A stretch of 34,668 bases of DNA from Chitinophagaceae bacterium (GTDB lineage Bacteria; Bacteroidota; Bacteroidia; Chitinophagales; Chitinophagaceae): positions 1 through 34,668 of the forward strand of contig CANIMM010000002.1 in the NCBI GenBank assembly GCA_947468255.1. The letters run 5' to 3'. Below are positions 1 to 8,183 of this stretch, in pieces (within the stretch, counting starts at the first letter, position 1; each line of letters opens with the position of its first letter). Made by a program: the position numbers and the translations under genes. The notes under the pieces are model-generated. The model did no database searches. It worked only from the letters and a program-made list of their open reading frames with translations, and was not told the origin of the DNA.

Positions 1-1527
1 AGGTATGATGTCAATCGTCGTAAGTTAGATCGTATTGCACAGCTCTCTATTCCCAATCCATGGGGTATTGCCTTTGATAAGTGGGGACAGGTTTTTTATG
101 AAGAAACTTCTGGACCAGATGTAACCTGGATGATTCCTGGAACTGTTAAACCTAGGTACGGCGAGTACACACCCAAGGCTGAAAGCTTGATTGAAGAGAA
201 GCAGCGGGTAAGGCCTACTTCAGGACTTGAATTTGTGTCGAGCCGTCATTTTCCAGATGATGTGCAAGGAGATTTAATACTCAATAATACCATTGGCTTT
301 TTAGGAACCAAGCAACATACTCTTACAGATGATGGAACTGGCTATAAAAGTAAATTTCGTCAGGATTTGGTGAAATCATCCGATATGAATTTCCGTCCGG
401 TTGATATGGAATTTGCACCCGATGGTTCACTCTATATTGCTGATTGGCACAATGTACTCATTGGTCATATGCAACACAATGCAAGGGATCCACTTCGTGA
501 TCATTCGCATGGAAGGATTTACCGAGTTACCTATCCGTCAAGGCCATTGGTTGTTCCGGCTAAGGTAGCTGGTGCAAGCATTGATGAATTGCTGAACAAT
601 TTAAAACTTCCTGAGTACAGAACACGCTACCGTACTCGCAGAGAAATCAGAGCACATAAAGCTACTGAAGTACTTCCCATTCTTACAAAATGGATTGCTA
701 ATCTTGATAAGCAATCTCCTGAATATGAGCATGAATTGCTGGAGGCGTTGTGGGTGAGTTGGGGACTTGATAAGGTAGACCAACCCTTGCTTCGTCAGTT
801 GCTACATGCCAAAGATTTCAGAGTAAGAGCTGCCGCTGTGGAAGTGCTCCGCTTTACCGGACACCAGGTAACCGACCAAGCAAATTTATTAATGAATGCT
901 GCAAAAGATGATAGTGGCCGTGTAAGATTAGAATCAATAGTAGCAGCCTCATGGCTGGAGAAAGAGAAAGGCTTACCCATCGTATTGGAGGCAGGTAAAA
1001 AACACCTCGATCCTTGGATGTCGAAAGCGTATGAAATATCTGTGGCGCATTTGAATGGACATGGAATGACAGAGAAAAAACCGGTTCTTGCTGCAACCCT
1101 TCCCGGGGCAATTGACAATAAAATTATGATGGCGGGAAAGGCAATTTATTCGAGGGATGGTTTTTGTATCACCTGTCACCAGCCAGATGGAAAGGGGCTG
1201 GAAGCAGCTAGTTTTCCTCCACTTACTGCCTCTAATTGGGTGCTAGGAAGTGATGAGCGAATGATTAAAATAGTACTCAAAGGAATTTATGGACCTATTG
1301 AAGTGAATGGAAAAAAATATCCTGGCCAAGTACCCATGACACCTTTTGAAGGCATGTTGAAAGATGAGGAAGTGGCAGCTGTTATTACCTATGTGCGAAA
1401 TTCTTTTGGTAACAAAGCTGCTGCTGTAACTGCAGATAAGGTCAAAGCGGTGCGTGCATCCATTAAGGGTAAAGTAGGGTTTTATACACCAGAAGAGTTA
1501 CTCAAACAATATCCACTAAGTAAATAA
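1..1527 (+). CDS. Membrane-bound dehydrogenase / HEAT / cytochrome c fusion, 5'-truncated
   Basis: The reading frame is open from base 1, so the start lies outside the window and 508 residues are visible. Three parts can be seen. The first is a beta-propeller dehydrogenase tail, with FAPDGSLYIADW near 412-450 followed by HGRIYRVTYPSRP. The second is a helical, HEAT-like stretch at about 640-1060. The third is a C-terminal c-type cytochrome with heme motif CITCH at 1165-1179 and a likely axial Met in VPMTPF (1336-1338). This order matches the putative membrane-bound dehydrogenase / PVC-type heme-binding family found in Planctomycetes and Bacteroidota. I infer a periplasmic sugar or alcohol dehydrogenase passing electrons to its own heme. 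It begins the presumed 3-keto-sugar gene run; the next gene starts 49 bases later. The substrate cannot be read from the sequence. Confidence 0.8.
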   Translation, partial: RYDVNRRKLDRIAQLSIPNPWGIAFDKWGQVFYEETSGPDVTWMIPGTVKPRYGEYTPKAESLIEEKQRVRPTSGLEFVSSRHFPDDVQGDLILNNTIGFLGTKQHTLTDDGTGYKSKFRQDLVKSSDMNFRPVDMEFAPDGSLYIADWHNVLIGHMQHNARDPLRDHSHGRIYRVTYPSRPLVVPAKVAGASIDELLNNLKLPEYRTRYRTRREIRAHKATEVLPILTKWIANLDKQSPEYEHELLEALWVSWGLDKVDQPLLRQLLHAKDFRVRAAAVEVLRFTGHQVTDQANLLMNAAKDDSGRVRLESIVAASWLEKEKGLPIVLEAGKKHLDPWMSKAYEISVAHLNGHGMTEKKPVLAATLPGAIDNKIMMAGKAIYSRDGFCITCHQPDGKGLEAASFPPLTASNWVLGSDERMIKIVLKGIYGPIEVNGKKYPGQVPMTPFEGMLKDEEVAAVITYVRNSFGNKAAAVTADKVKAVRASIKGKVGFYTPEELLKQYPLSK

Positions 1528-1576
1528 GTGCAATTTTTTTAAACGATTTATTTGTTTATCAAATTTATTTTTAGTT

Positions 1577-2455
1577 ATGAAAAAACCAATTAGCATCCAA
1601 TATTTTTTATTACTGTTGCTTTCGCTTCAATCAGGCATGCTTGCGTTTGCCCAAAAAGCGAATCAGTCAGCAGCAAAAAAGCCACTCATTGTTTTTGTAA
1701 CGGGCGACCACGAATACAGTGGTGAGTCAACGCTTCCAATAGTAGCAGCCGAGCTGGAAAAAAATTATGGGTTTCGCACCAAGGTATTAAAAGCCTTTCC
1801 CGATCACAATGCAGAGGAAAATATTCCAGGGTTGGAAGCATTGAAAGAGGCGGATATTGCCGTGTTTTTTCTTCGCTGGAGAAGACTTCCTGCAGATCAA
1901 GTACAACTCATAGAGGATTATTTGAAAACCGGCAAGCCGCTGATTGGCTTTCGCACAACTACACATTCTTTTAATTACCCTGCTGGTCATCCATTGGAAA
2001 AATGGAATACATTTGGAGAGATGGCATTTAATGCTCCTCCAGGATGGGGCGGCAAGGCCAAGCATACCCATTATGGGCACAAATCTTCTACGGATGTAAG
2101 CATCATTGCTGCAGAAGCAAAAAATGTATTGCTCACCGGAGTGGCAAATAATTTTCATGCTAGATCTTGGCTATACCAAGTGTTGCCCAATTTTCCATCC
2201 AATGGTTCAACCGCTTTATTGATGGGCCATTCAGTTAATTCTGAGAATCCTGCCGCGTATGATAATCCGGTAGCTTGGACAGGTATAAATAGTTATGGTG
2301 CGAAGTTTTTCTTTACCACCTTGGGGCATCCAGAAGATTTTGATCAGGAGCCTTTTCAGCGTCTGGTGATCAATGCCTTTCATTGGGTAGCGGGCAAACC
2401 GATTCCCAAAAAATGGGCCGGTAAAATGGAGATAAATGTGCCGTATCGGGATTGA
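1577..2455 (+). CDS. ThuA-like domain protein, secreted
   Basis: This 292-residue protein starts with a signal peptide (basic MKKP, a leucine-rich core, cleavage near AFAQ). The rest matches the ThuA-like, class I glutamine amidotransferase-like fold: an early strand IVFVTGDHEYSGE, a TTTHSFNYP motif, FHARSWLYQVLP in mid-protein, and FFTTLGHPEDF near the end. ThuA of rhizobia works with the Gfo/Idh-type protein ThuB in converting trehalose-type disaccharides through 3-keto derivatives; that is family knowledge. Here a Gfo/Idh gene lies four genes downstream on the same strand, which supports a 3-keto-sugar role by context. The following gene begins 17 bases after this stop, or overlaps it if a TTG start is used. 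Enzymatic activity is not established for most ThuA-like proteins. Confidence 0.85.
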   Translation: MKKPISIQYFLLLLLSLQSGMLAFAQKANQSAAKKPLIVFVTGDHEYSGESTLPIVAAELEKNYGFRTKVLKAFPDHNAEENIPGLEALKEADIAVFFLRWRRLPADQVQLIEDYLKTGKPLIGFRTTTHSFNYPAGHPLEKWNTFGEMAFNAPPGWGGKAKHTHYGHKSSTDVSIIAAEAKNVLLTGVANNFHARSWLYQVLPNFPSNGSTALLMGHSVNSENPAAYDNPVAWTGINSYGAKFFFTTLGHPEDFDQEPFQRLVINAFHWVAGKPIPKKWAGKMEINVPYRD

Positions 2456-2472
2456 TTTTCAAAATTACAACC

Positions 2473-3327
2473 ATGAATAAAATAGGATTTAATACACTGG
2501 TTTGGTCGGCGGTAATGTCGGATGACTTACTGCCCATTATTGACCGATTGAAACAAATTGGTTATGACGGAGTGGAATGTTTTATAGGCGCTCCTGATGA
2601 AAAAGCCTACCAGCGTTTTGGTAATCATGCCCATAATATCGGGCTGGAGACTACTGCAGTTTTTGTAGTAGGTAAGGATGAAAATCCAGTTAGTCCAGAT
2701 GCCGCCATTCGGGCGAAGGGGCTAGATAGAATTAAGTGGGGGATTGATAGGGCATACGATATGAAGGCAACCGTACTTTGCGGGCCCTTTCATTCTGCAC
2801 ACGGTGTTTTTGCGCAGCACCCTCCTTTGGAAGAGGAATATAACTGGTGCGGTGAAGTATTACATGCAGCGGGGGAATATGCTGCCAAGGCAGGTATCAC
2901 GCTAGCACTGGAAGCATTGAATCGTTTTGAATGTTATTTGTGCAATACGGTGGAGCAGTTGGCCAAATTGGTTAATACGGCGGCACACCCCAATGTAAGA
3001 GCAATGTTTGATACACACCATGCCAACATTGAAGAGAAAAAAAATCGCGATGCGATTATCAGCATTGCACCGCACTTGGCACATTTTCATATCAGCGAAA
3101 ATGATCGAGGAACTCCCGGTGATGGACATGTGCAGTGGGAAGAAGTTTTTTCTTCTTTGGCCCAAATAAAATACGATGGCTGGCTTACCATTGAAGCTTT
3201 CTCAAGGAATGATCCTGATTTTGCCAATGCAATTAATGTATGGCGCGAATATTCAAAGCCATGGGATATGGCAACCAATGGGCTAGCATTTATTAAGCAA
3301 CAATCTATTAAGGCCCAAGGCCTATAA
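2473..3327 (+). CDS. Ketose 3-epimerase-like TIM-barrel protein
   Basis: The protein has 284 residues from the ATG at 2473. An upstream TTG at 2452 would overlap the ThuA-like stop, but MNKIGFNTLVW is the usual N-terminus for this fold. It is a xylose-isomerase-like TIM barrel of the sugar phosphate isomerase/epimerase superfamily. Numbered from this Met, E147, E153, D180, H183, H206, R212 and E241 keep the spacing of the metal and catalytic residues of Pseudomonas cichorii D-tagatose 3-epimerase as I recall them (E152, E158, D185, H188, H211, R217, E246): a constant offset of five. This supports C3 epimerisation of a ketose, or related chemistry on a 3-keto-sugar given the neighbours. Hydroxypyruvate isomerase is the main alternative, since annotation pipelines often merge the two. 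No signal peptide is seen, so it is probably cytoplasmic. Confidence 0.85.
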   Translation: MNKIGFNTLVWSAVMSDDLLPIIDRLKQIGYDGVECFIGAPDEKAYQRFGNHAHNIGLETTAVFVVGKDENPVSPDAAIRAKGLDRIKWGIDRAYDMKATVLCGPFHSAHGVFAQHPPLEEEYNWCGEVLHAAGEYAAKAGITLALEALNRFECYLCNTVEQLAKLVNTAAHPNVRAMFDTHHANIEEKKNRDAIISIAPHLAHFHISENDRGTPGDGHVQWEEVFSSLAQIKYDGWLTIEAFSRNDPDFANAINVWREYSKPWDMATNGLAFIKQQSIKAQGL

Positions 3328-3394
3328 TTTTTTTTATAAGAATCCAATTCATTGCTTACTATTAAACAATTCAATTTAATTTAAAAACAATTCT

Positions 3395-4933
3395 ATGAAT
3401 TCAACACAATTGAATACCGACAATGCATCCGCCGATGAGCAAGGCAAAAAGCTGCTTTTCTGGGGATGTTTTATCGCATTGACTGCTACTGCATTTGGTT
3501 TTGTTTTCCGCGCTTTCATTATGGCCCAATGGGGCATCCAGTTTGGTTTGAGTAAAACCCAGCAAGGAGAAATATTTGGAGTTGGATTTTGGCCTTTTGG
3601 AATTAGCATTGTTTTTTTTAGTCTAATCATTGATAAGATTGGTTACAAAAAATCAATGGTTTTTGCTTTTGTCTGTCATATTGTTTCTGTGGCAATTACC
3701 ATTTTTGCTACTGGCTATTGGATGCTTTTTGCAGGTACTTTTTTATTCGCATTGGGTAATGGAGCAGTGGAAGCAGTGGTGAATCCGGTAGTGGCTACCA
3801 TGTTTCCAAAAGAAAAAACCAAGTGGTTGAATGTATTGCACGCCGGTTGGCCTGCTGGAATGGTAGTAGGTGGATTGCTAGGTATATTTATGATCAACCA
3901 GCAATTTCCATGGCAGCTAATTATCGGATTTGTGCTGGTGCCTGCAATCATTTATGGTTGGATTATCGCAAAGCGTACATTCCCGGTTAATGAGCGGGTA
4001 GAGGCTGGCGTTAGTTATTTAGAAATGTTAAAAGAAGTGGGTATTTTGGGTGCATTGATTATCGCTGCGCTTTGTTCCTTTCAGCTGGGCAGTCTTTTTC
4101 AATGGTCATTTACCGTTAGTGTTATCATCACCTTAGCCCTTACGGGTATTTTTGGATATTTTGTTCGCTCTTTAGGCAGACCACTGTTAATTGTGCTGTT
4201 GGCAATCATGATTCCGCTGGCTACCACCGAATTGGGTACCGATAGTTGGATCACCGATTTAATGACCCCGGCGATGATGCAAATGGGTTTCCAAGGCGGA
4301 TGGGTATTGATTTACACCTCGATTATTATGGCCTTACTACGTTTGTATTCAGGACCCATTGTTCATAAACTTTCCCCCATCGGCTTGCTGGTAGCTGGCT
4401 CATTGGTTGCCGTTATTGGATTGGTACTACTTTCCTATTCAACGGGTTTTTTAATTATCATTGCGGCTACCATTTATGCATTGGGTAAAACATTTTTTTG
4501 GCCTACCATGTTGGGCGTAGTATCCGAACAGTTTCCAAAGGGAGGAGCCCTTGCTATCAATTTCACCGGAGCCGTGGGTATGATGGGTGTAGGAGTGATT
4601 GGTGCAGTTATTCTAGGATTTGTTCAAGATAGACAACTCGATCAAAACCTTGCTACTTACGATCAAAAAAACAATACCACCCTGCATGCAACTTATTTAA
4701 CCGAATCAAAGACAGGACTTTTTGGATCCTATCAAGCAGTGGATAGCAAAAAATTATCAGCCGCACCTGCAGCAGCGGCGGAGCAGATAAGTTCAGTTCA
4801 AAATGATGCTAAAAAAAGTGCGCTTCGTACCGTAGCTGTTTTTCCGGCATTCATGTTTTTTTGCTACCTTTTCATTTTCTTTTATTTTAAATCCAAGGGT
4901 GGCTACCGACCGGTGGTGATCGCCAAGGAATAA
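3395..4933 (+). CDS. MFS sugar transporter
   Basis: This is a 512-residue polytopic membrane protein with about 12 hydrophobic helices and the MFS loop 2-3 signature in the form [11 protein letters not shown] near residue 90. Between the last two helices sits a long hydrophilic segment at about residues 425-475 (DRQLDQN through the Ala-rich SAAPAAAAE), so the protein is longer than a typical 400-residue MFS member. It lies between two TIM-barrel isomerase/epimerase genes and upstream of a Gfo/Idh gene and a DUF1080 gene. The likely job is therefore import of the sugar or keto-sugar released in the periplasm. The leader ends in AAAACAATTCT before the ATG with no Shine-Dalgarno sequence. The substrate is unknown. 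Confidence 0.88.
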   Translation: MNSTQLNTDNASADEQGKKLLFWGCFIALTATAFGFVFRAFIMAQWGIQFGLSKTQQGEIFGVGFWPFGISIVFFSLIIDKIGYKKSMVFAFVCHIVSVAITIFATGYWMLFAGTFLFALGNGAVEAVVNPVVATMFPKEKTKWLNVLHAGWPAGMVVGGLLGIFMINQQFPWQLIIGFVLVPAIIYGWIIAKRTFPVNERVEAGVSYLEMLKEVGILGALIIAALCSFQLGSLFQWSFTVSVIITLALTGIFGYFVRSLGRPLLIVLLAIMIPLATTELGTDSWITDLMTPAMMQMGFQGGWVLIYTSIIMALLRLYSGPIVHKLSPIGLLVAGSLVAVIGLVLLSYSTGFLIIIAATIYALGKTFFWPTMLGVVSEQFPKGGALAINFTGAVGMMGVGVIGAVILGFVQDRQLDQNLATYDQKNNTTLHATYLTESKTGLFGSYQAVDSKKLSAAPAAAAEQISSVQNDAKKSALRTVAVFPAFMFFCYLFIFFYFKSKGGYRPVVIAKE

Positions 4934-4971
4934 AAAATTCATTCATTATTTCAATCAATAAACAGAACGAC

Positions 4972-6009
4972 ATGCAAAAAAATAATTACCCTAAACTACA
5001 CAATGCAACATGGCCAGGTATTGTAGGCAAGGGACCTGATTCAGAGCCCCCTATTTCTTTTGATGACTTACTGAAATTTACAGCCGATGCGGAAGTAGAT
5101 GGTGTGAAGTTTGACGGAATTGATATCGGGCTTTTTGAACCTCATATTGATATCGACAGTTCGGATGACGGCATTAAAAAATTAGCGGATAAAGTATCTT
5201 CCCTCAACTTAAACATCGGTAGTTTGGTAGCACCCATCTGGGGAGGCCCTGCCATGGGTAGTAAGGAAGATCGCGCAGTATTTGTAGAGATGGTGCGCAA
5301 ATCTTGCCACTTTGGACAAAAGCTCCGTGAATATGGGGTGAGGCCCAACGGCATTGTTCGCATCGATTCTGCCAGTAAACCAGAAGCTTGGGCCTTGGAT
5401 CCCGTGAACAATACCAAGCTCATTGCAGACACTTTTCGCGAAGCTTGTGATGTAGCTGCCTCCTATGGCGAAAGACTGGCTGCAGAAGGAGAAATTTGCT
5501 GGGGTGGTATGCATAGCTGGAAAGCAATGATTGACACTTTAGAAGCCGTTGACCGTCCCAATATTGGCTTTCAAGCCGACATGGCCCATACACTTTTATA
5601 CCTCTTGGGTTACAATAGTCCGGATGATAGAATATTGCCTTCCGACTTTGATTGGAGCGATGGGGAAGTGCTAGATGCGGGGCTTAGAAAATTAACCCAT
5701 GCGCTTCGGCCTTGGACCATTGATTTCCATGTGGCACAAAATGATGGCACGGTGCATGGCACTGGCTCACACGACAAAACAGGTCGACATTGCCAAGCCA
5801 AAGATCCCAATGGCAAACTAGACATTGCAAAGCATGCTGGCTTTTGGTTGCGCAATGATTCGGGGGAATTGACCAAGGCTTTCCGACATATTTGTTGGGA
5901 TGGCTGTATGTTTCCCAATGCCGTGATGACGCAGCAACAAACATGGAATGATATTCTAGCGGCTATGATTAAAGTAAGGGATCAACATGGCTGGTATGAA
6001 GCAGAATAA
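4972..6009 (+). CDS. TIM-barrel sugar isomerase/epimerase family protein
   Basis: This 345-residue cytoplasmic-type protein has the xylose-isomerase-like TIM barrel. Candidate metal ligands are the acidic pair in [11 protein letters not shown] (E172, E174), D203 and H206 in FQADMAHT, and H253 in [10 protein letters not shown], followed by a His-rich stretch [13 protein letters not shown] (about 262-274). It is clearly different from the shorter TIM barrel at 2473-3327, so the run has two non-redundant members of this fold. Related proteins are often found with Gfo/Idh and DUF1080 genes in Bacteroidota. Some family members act on 3-keto-sugars rather than sugar phosphates, so the default name sugar phosphate isomerase may mislead. 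It starts 38 bases after the MFS stop, consistent with one transcript. Confidence 0.82.
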   Translation: MQKNNYPKLHNATWPGIVGKGPDSEPPISFDDLLKFTADAEVDGVKFDGIDIGLFEPHIDIDSSDDGIKKLADKVSSLNLNIGSLVAPIWGGPAMGSKEDRAVFVEMVRKSCHFGQKLREYGVRPNGIVRIDSASKPEAWALDPVNNTKLIADTFREACDVAASYGERLAAEGEICWGGMHSWKAMIDTLEAVDRPNIGFQADMAHTLLYLLGYNSPDDRILPSDFDWSDGEVLDAGLRKLTHALRPWTIDFHVAQNDGTVHGTGSHDKTGRHCQAKDPNGKLDIAKHAGFWLRNDSGELTKAFRHICWDGCMFPNAVMTQQQTWNDILAAMIKVRDQHGWYEAE

Positions 6010-6052
6010 AAATAAAATTTGAATAAAATTATAAGCATTAATTTCTTTAATA

Positions 6053-7204
6053 ATGGCAACAAAAAAAACACTCAATATTGGTTTAATCGGCGGAGGCTTT
6101 ATGGCCCGAACCCATTCCAACGGATACCGTCGCGTTCCTAATTTTTTTCCTGAACTGGAATATGAGCCCGTGCTCAAAGCGGTCTGTTTTCGTAATGAAA
6201 CAAAATTAAAAGCATTTGCAGAGCAGTGGGGATATGAATCAACTGAAACCGATTGGAGGAAGTTAATCGCCCGTGACGATATTGATGCGGTAGATATTTG
6301 CACTCCCAATGATACCCATGCAGAAATTGCGATTGCAGCTGCAGCGGCAGGTAAAATGATTCTCTGCGAAAAGCCACTTGCACGCGACTTGGTTGAATCG
6401 ACCGGTATGGTAGAAGCGATTGAAAAAGCAGGGGTAAAAAATACGGTTTGGTACAACTATCGCAGGCTGCCCGCAGTTACGCTAGCCAAACAAATTGTAG
6501 ACTCTGGAAAGTTGGGGAAGATCTATCATTACAGAGCAAATTTTTTACAGGATTGGACGATCAATGAAAATCTTCCGCAAGGTGGTGAAGGCTTATGGCG
6601 AATGGATGCTGCAGTAGCCGGATCGGGTGTATTGGGTGATTTACTTTCTCATTGTATCGACACTGCGTTGTGGATCAATGGAGGCATTAAGGATGTGAGT
6701 GCAATGACAGAAACATTTGTGAAAGAACGGATGCACCAGCTCACTGGAAAAATGCAGGAAGTAACCATTGATGATGCTTGTTCATTTCTCTGCCATTTTA
6801 ATAACGGATCATTGGGGCTATTTGAATCTACTCGATACGCACGTGGCCATAAGGCGATGTATACTTTTGAGATCAATGGAGCCAATGCTTCCATTCGCTG
6901 GGATTTGCATGATTTGAATCGACTCGAATTTTTTGATAATGCAGATGAATCAAAACTCAAAGGTTGGCGTTCTATCCATATTACAGATGGCGACCATCCC
7001 TACATGGATAAGTGGTGGGTACCCGGCTTAGGGATTGGTTATGAACATTCTTTTGTTCACCAAGTTGCTGATTTTCTAAAAAGTATTGAAACAGGGGAGC
7101 CATGTTCACCTACCTTTAGGGAGGCGCTGGATACGCAAAAAGTTTGCCAGGCGGTAGCTGATTCAGCAAAATCAAGAAGCTGGAAAGATTGCAATATTTC
7201 TTAA
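6053..7204 (+). CDS. Gfo/Idh/MocA family oxidoreductase
   Basis: The protein has 383 residues. An N-terminal Rossmann fold carries the dinucleotide motif [12 protein letters not shown] (residues 10-21) and the family signature CEKP at 105-108. The C-terminal alpha/beta sheet domain follows, with [12 protein letters not shown] supplying the usual catalytic-region His. There is no signal or Tat motif, so it is probably a cytoplasmic NAD(P)-dependent enzyme. Family members oxidise or reduce sugar hydroxyls, frequently at C3; ThuB and several glycoside 3-dehydrogenases belong here. With ThuA-like, TIM-barrel and DUF1080 neighbours, an oxidation or reduction step on a 3-keto-sugar is the best inference. 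The gaps to its neighbours are 43 and 48 bases, consistent with an operon. Confidence 0.9.
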   Translation: MATKKTLNIGLIGGGFMARTHSNGYRRVPNFFPELEYEPVLKAVCFRNETKLKAFAEQWGYESTETDWRKLIARDDIDAVDICTPNDTHAEIAIAAAAAGKMILCEKPLARDLVESTGMVEAIEKAGVKNTVWYNYRRLPAVTLAKQIVDSGKLGKIYHYRANFLQDWTINENLPQGGEGLWRMDAAVAGSGVLGDLLSHCIDTALWINGGIKDVSAMTETFVKERMHQLTGKMQEVTIDDACSFLCHFNNGSLGLFESTRYARGHKAMYTFEINGANASIRWDLHDLNRLEFFDNADESKLKGWRSIHITDGDHPYMDKWWVPGLGIGYEHSFVHQVADFLKSIETGEPCSPTFREALDTQKVCQAVADSAKSRSWKDCNIS

Positions 7205-7252
7205 AACAGTTTTCAATCAATAATATCAATTAACCATCTTCAAAAAACAATT

Positions 7253-7960
7253 ATGATACAAAAACTAAGTTTTCGGTTAGCCATTTTTATGTTGATAGCA
7301 GGGACTACATTGTCCTTACAGGCACAAGATAAAAAAAATGATTTTGTGAAAATATTTGATGGCAAAACCATGAAAGGATGGGAAGGGGACACCGATTTTT
7401 GGAGAGTGGAAAACGGAACCTTTATCGGAGAAGTTACCAAAGAAAAACCGCTTAAAACAAATACTTTTCTTATTTGGAGGGGAGGCTTACCGGCCAACTT
7501 TGAATTTATTGCGCAGTACCGTATCAGTCCAGGTGGAAATAGTGGGGTTCAATATCGCAGCGAAGAGTTACCCAATATTCGCTTTGCTTTAAAAGGCTAT
7601 CAGGCCGATATTGATGGTGCCGATGTATACACTGGTCAGAATTATGAGGAGCGTGGTCGTGGATTTTTGGCGAAACGCGGTGAAATATCGGTCTTGAAAG
7701 CAGATGTGAAACCTACAATCACCGGTTCATTGGGCAACTCCGATTCGCTGAAAACTAAAATTAAAAATGGCGACTGGAATGAGCTTCACATTATCGTAAA
7801 AGACAATCATATGCAGCATTTCATCAACGGAGTTTTAATGAGTGATGTTACCGATGAAGATGCTAAAAATAGAAAATATAATGGATTATTGGGATTACAG
7901 GTACATGTGATGCCTTCGATGAAAGTGGAATATCGTAAAATATTACTGAAGCAATTGTAA
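7253..7960 (+). CDS. DUF1080 protein (3-keto-disaccharide hydrolase-like), secreted
   Basis: This 235-residue protein has an N-terminal signal peptide ending near LSLQAQ. The DUF1080 concanavalin-like domain follows: [12 protein letters not shown] at about 38-49, [11 protein letters not shown], a central SGVQYRSEE, and the ending [17 protein letters not shown]. Proteins of this family have been shown in Bacteroidota to hydrolyse glycosides oxidised at C3. It is the last gene of the run, probably cleaving the 3-keto-glycoside in the periplasm or at the surface. Its leader ends in AAAAAACAATT just before ATG, resembling that of the MFS gene. The TAA stop sits in heptamer-like sequence that leads into the 7-bp repeats at 7970-8025. 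A second, divergent DUF1080 gene lies at 9505-10194. Confidence 0.9.
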   Translation: MIQKLSFRLAIFMLIAGTTLSLQAQDKKNDFVKIFDGKTMKGWEGDTDFWRVENGTFIGEVTKEKPLKTNTFLIWRGGLPANFEFIAQYRISPGGNSGVQYRSEELPNIRFALKGYQADIDGADVYTGQNYEERGRGFLAKRGEISVLKADVKPTITGSLGNSDSLKTKIKNGDWNELHIIVKDNHMQHFINGVLMSDVTDEDAKNRKYNGLLGLQVHVMPSMKVEYRKILLKQL

Positions 7961-7969
7961 TGGTGAAGA

Positions 7970-8025
7970 GGTGAATGGTGAATGGTCAATGGTCAATGGT
8001 GAATTGTCAATTGTCAATGGTCAAT
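7970..8025. repeat. 7-bp tandem array, GGTGAAT/GGTCAAT type, 8 copies
   Basis: Eight contiguous heptamers follow the DUF1080 stop: GGTGAAT twice, GGTCAAT twice, GGTGAAT, TGTCAAT twice and GGTCAAT. One looser copy lies at 7962-7968. GGTGAAT contains TGA, and because seven is not a multiple of three, successive copies put TGA in different frames of the upstream gene. Confidence 0.9.
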
Positions 8026-8071
8026 TGAAAGTTTGCGATCTTTCATTTAACTTTCTTATTTAATTACAAAA

Positions 8072-8127
8072 AATATGCAACAACCGCCGTCAGTGGTTGA
8101 AAACCCTGACGGCGGTTGTTGCATATT
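8072..8127. repeat. Perfect 22-bp-arm inverted repeat between convergent genes
   Basis: Arm 8072-8093 and arm 8106-8127 are exact reverse complements (cores GCAACAACCGCCGTCAG and CTGACGGCGGTTGTTGC). In the 12-base spacer, GGTT (8095-8098) can pair with AACC (8102-8105) around a 3-base loop, so nearly the whole segment can fold into one hairpin. It is more GC-rich than the DNA around it. It may act as a two-way transcription terminator for the DUF1080 and NRAMP-like genes, but no U-run directly follows the stem. A mobile REP-like palindrome is the alternative. Confidence 0.85.
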
Positions 8128-8180
8128 CACCATTCACCATTCACCATTCACCATTCACCATTCACCATTCACCATTCACC
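8125..8180. repeat. 7-bp tandem array, ATTCACC, 8 perfect copies
   Basis: Eight identical ATTCACC units run without interruption, and the first three bases overlap the hairpin arm. The array is the reverse complement of the GGTGAAT-type array at 7970-8025 and has the same copy number, so the two form a large imperfect palindrome around the hairpin. It ends four bases before the stop codon of the minus-strand NRAMP-like gene. Perfect copies point to recent slippage or expansion. Confidence 0.93.
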
Positions 8181-8183
8181 TCC

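Noticed and set aside
8125-8180. Possible CRISPR array
   Set aside because: The unit is 7 bp with no spacers, and no cas genes are present.
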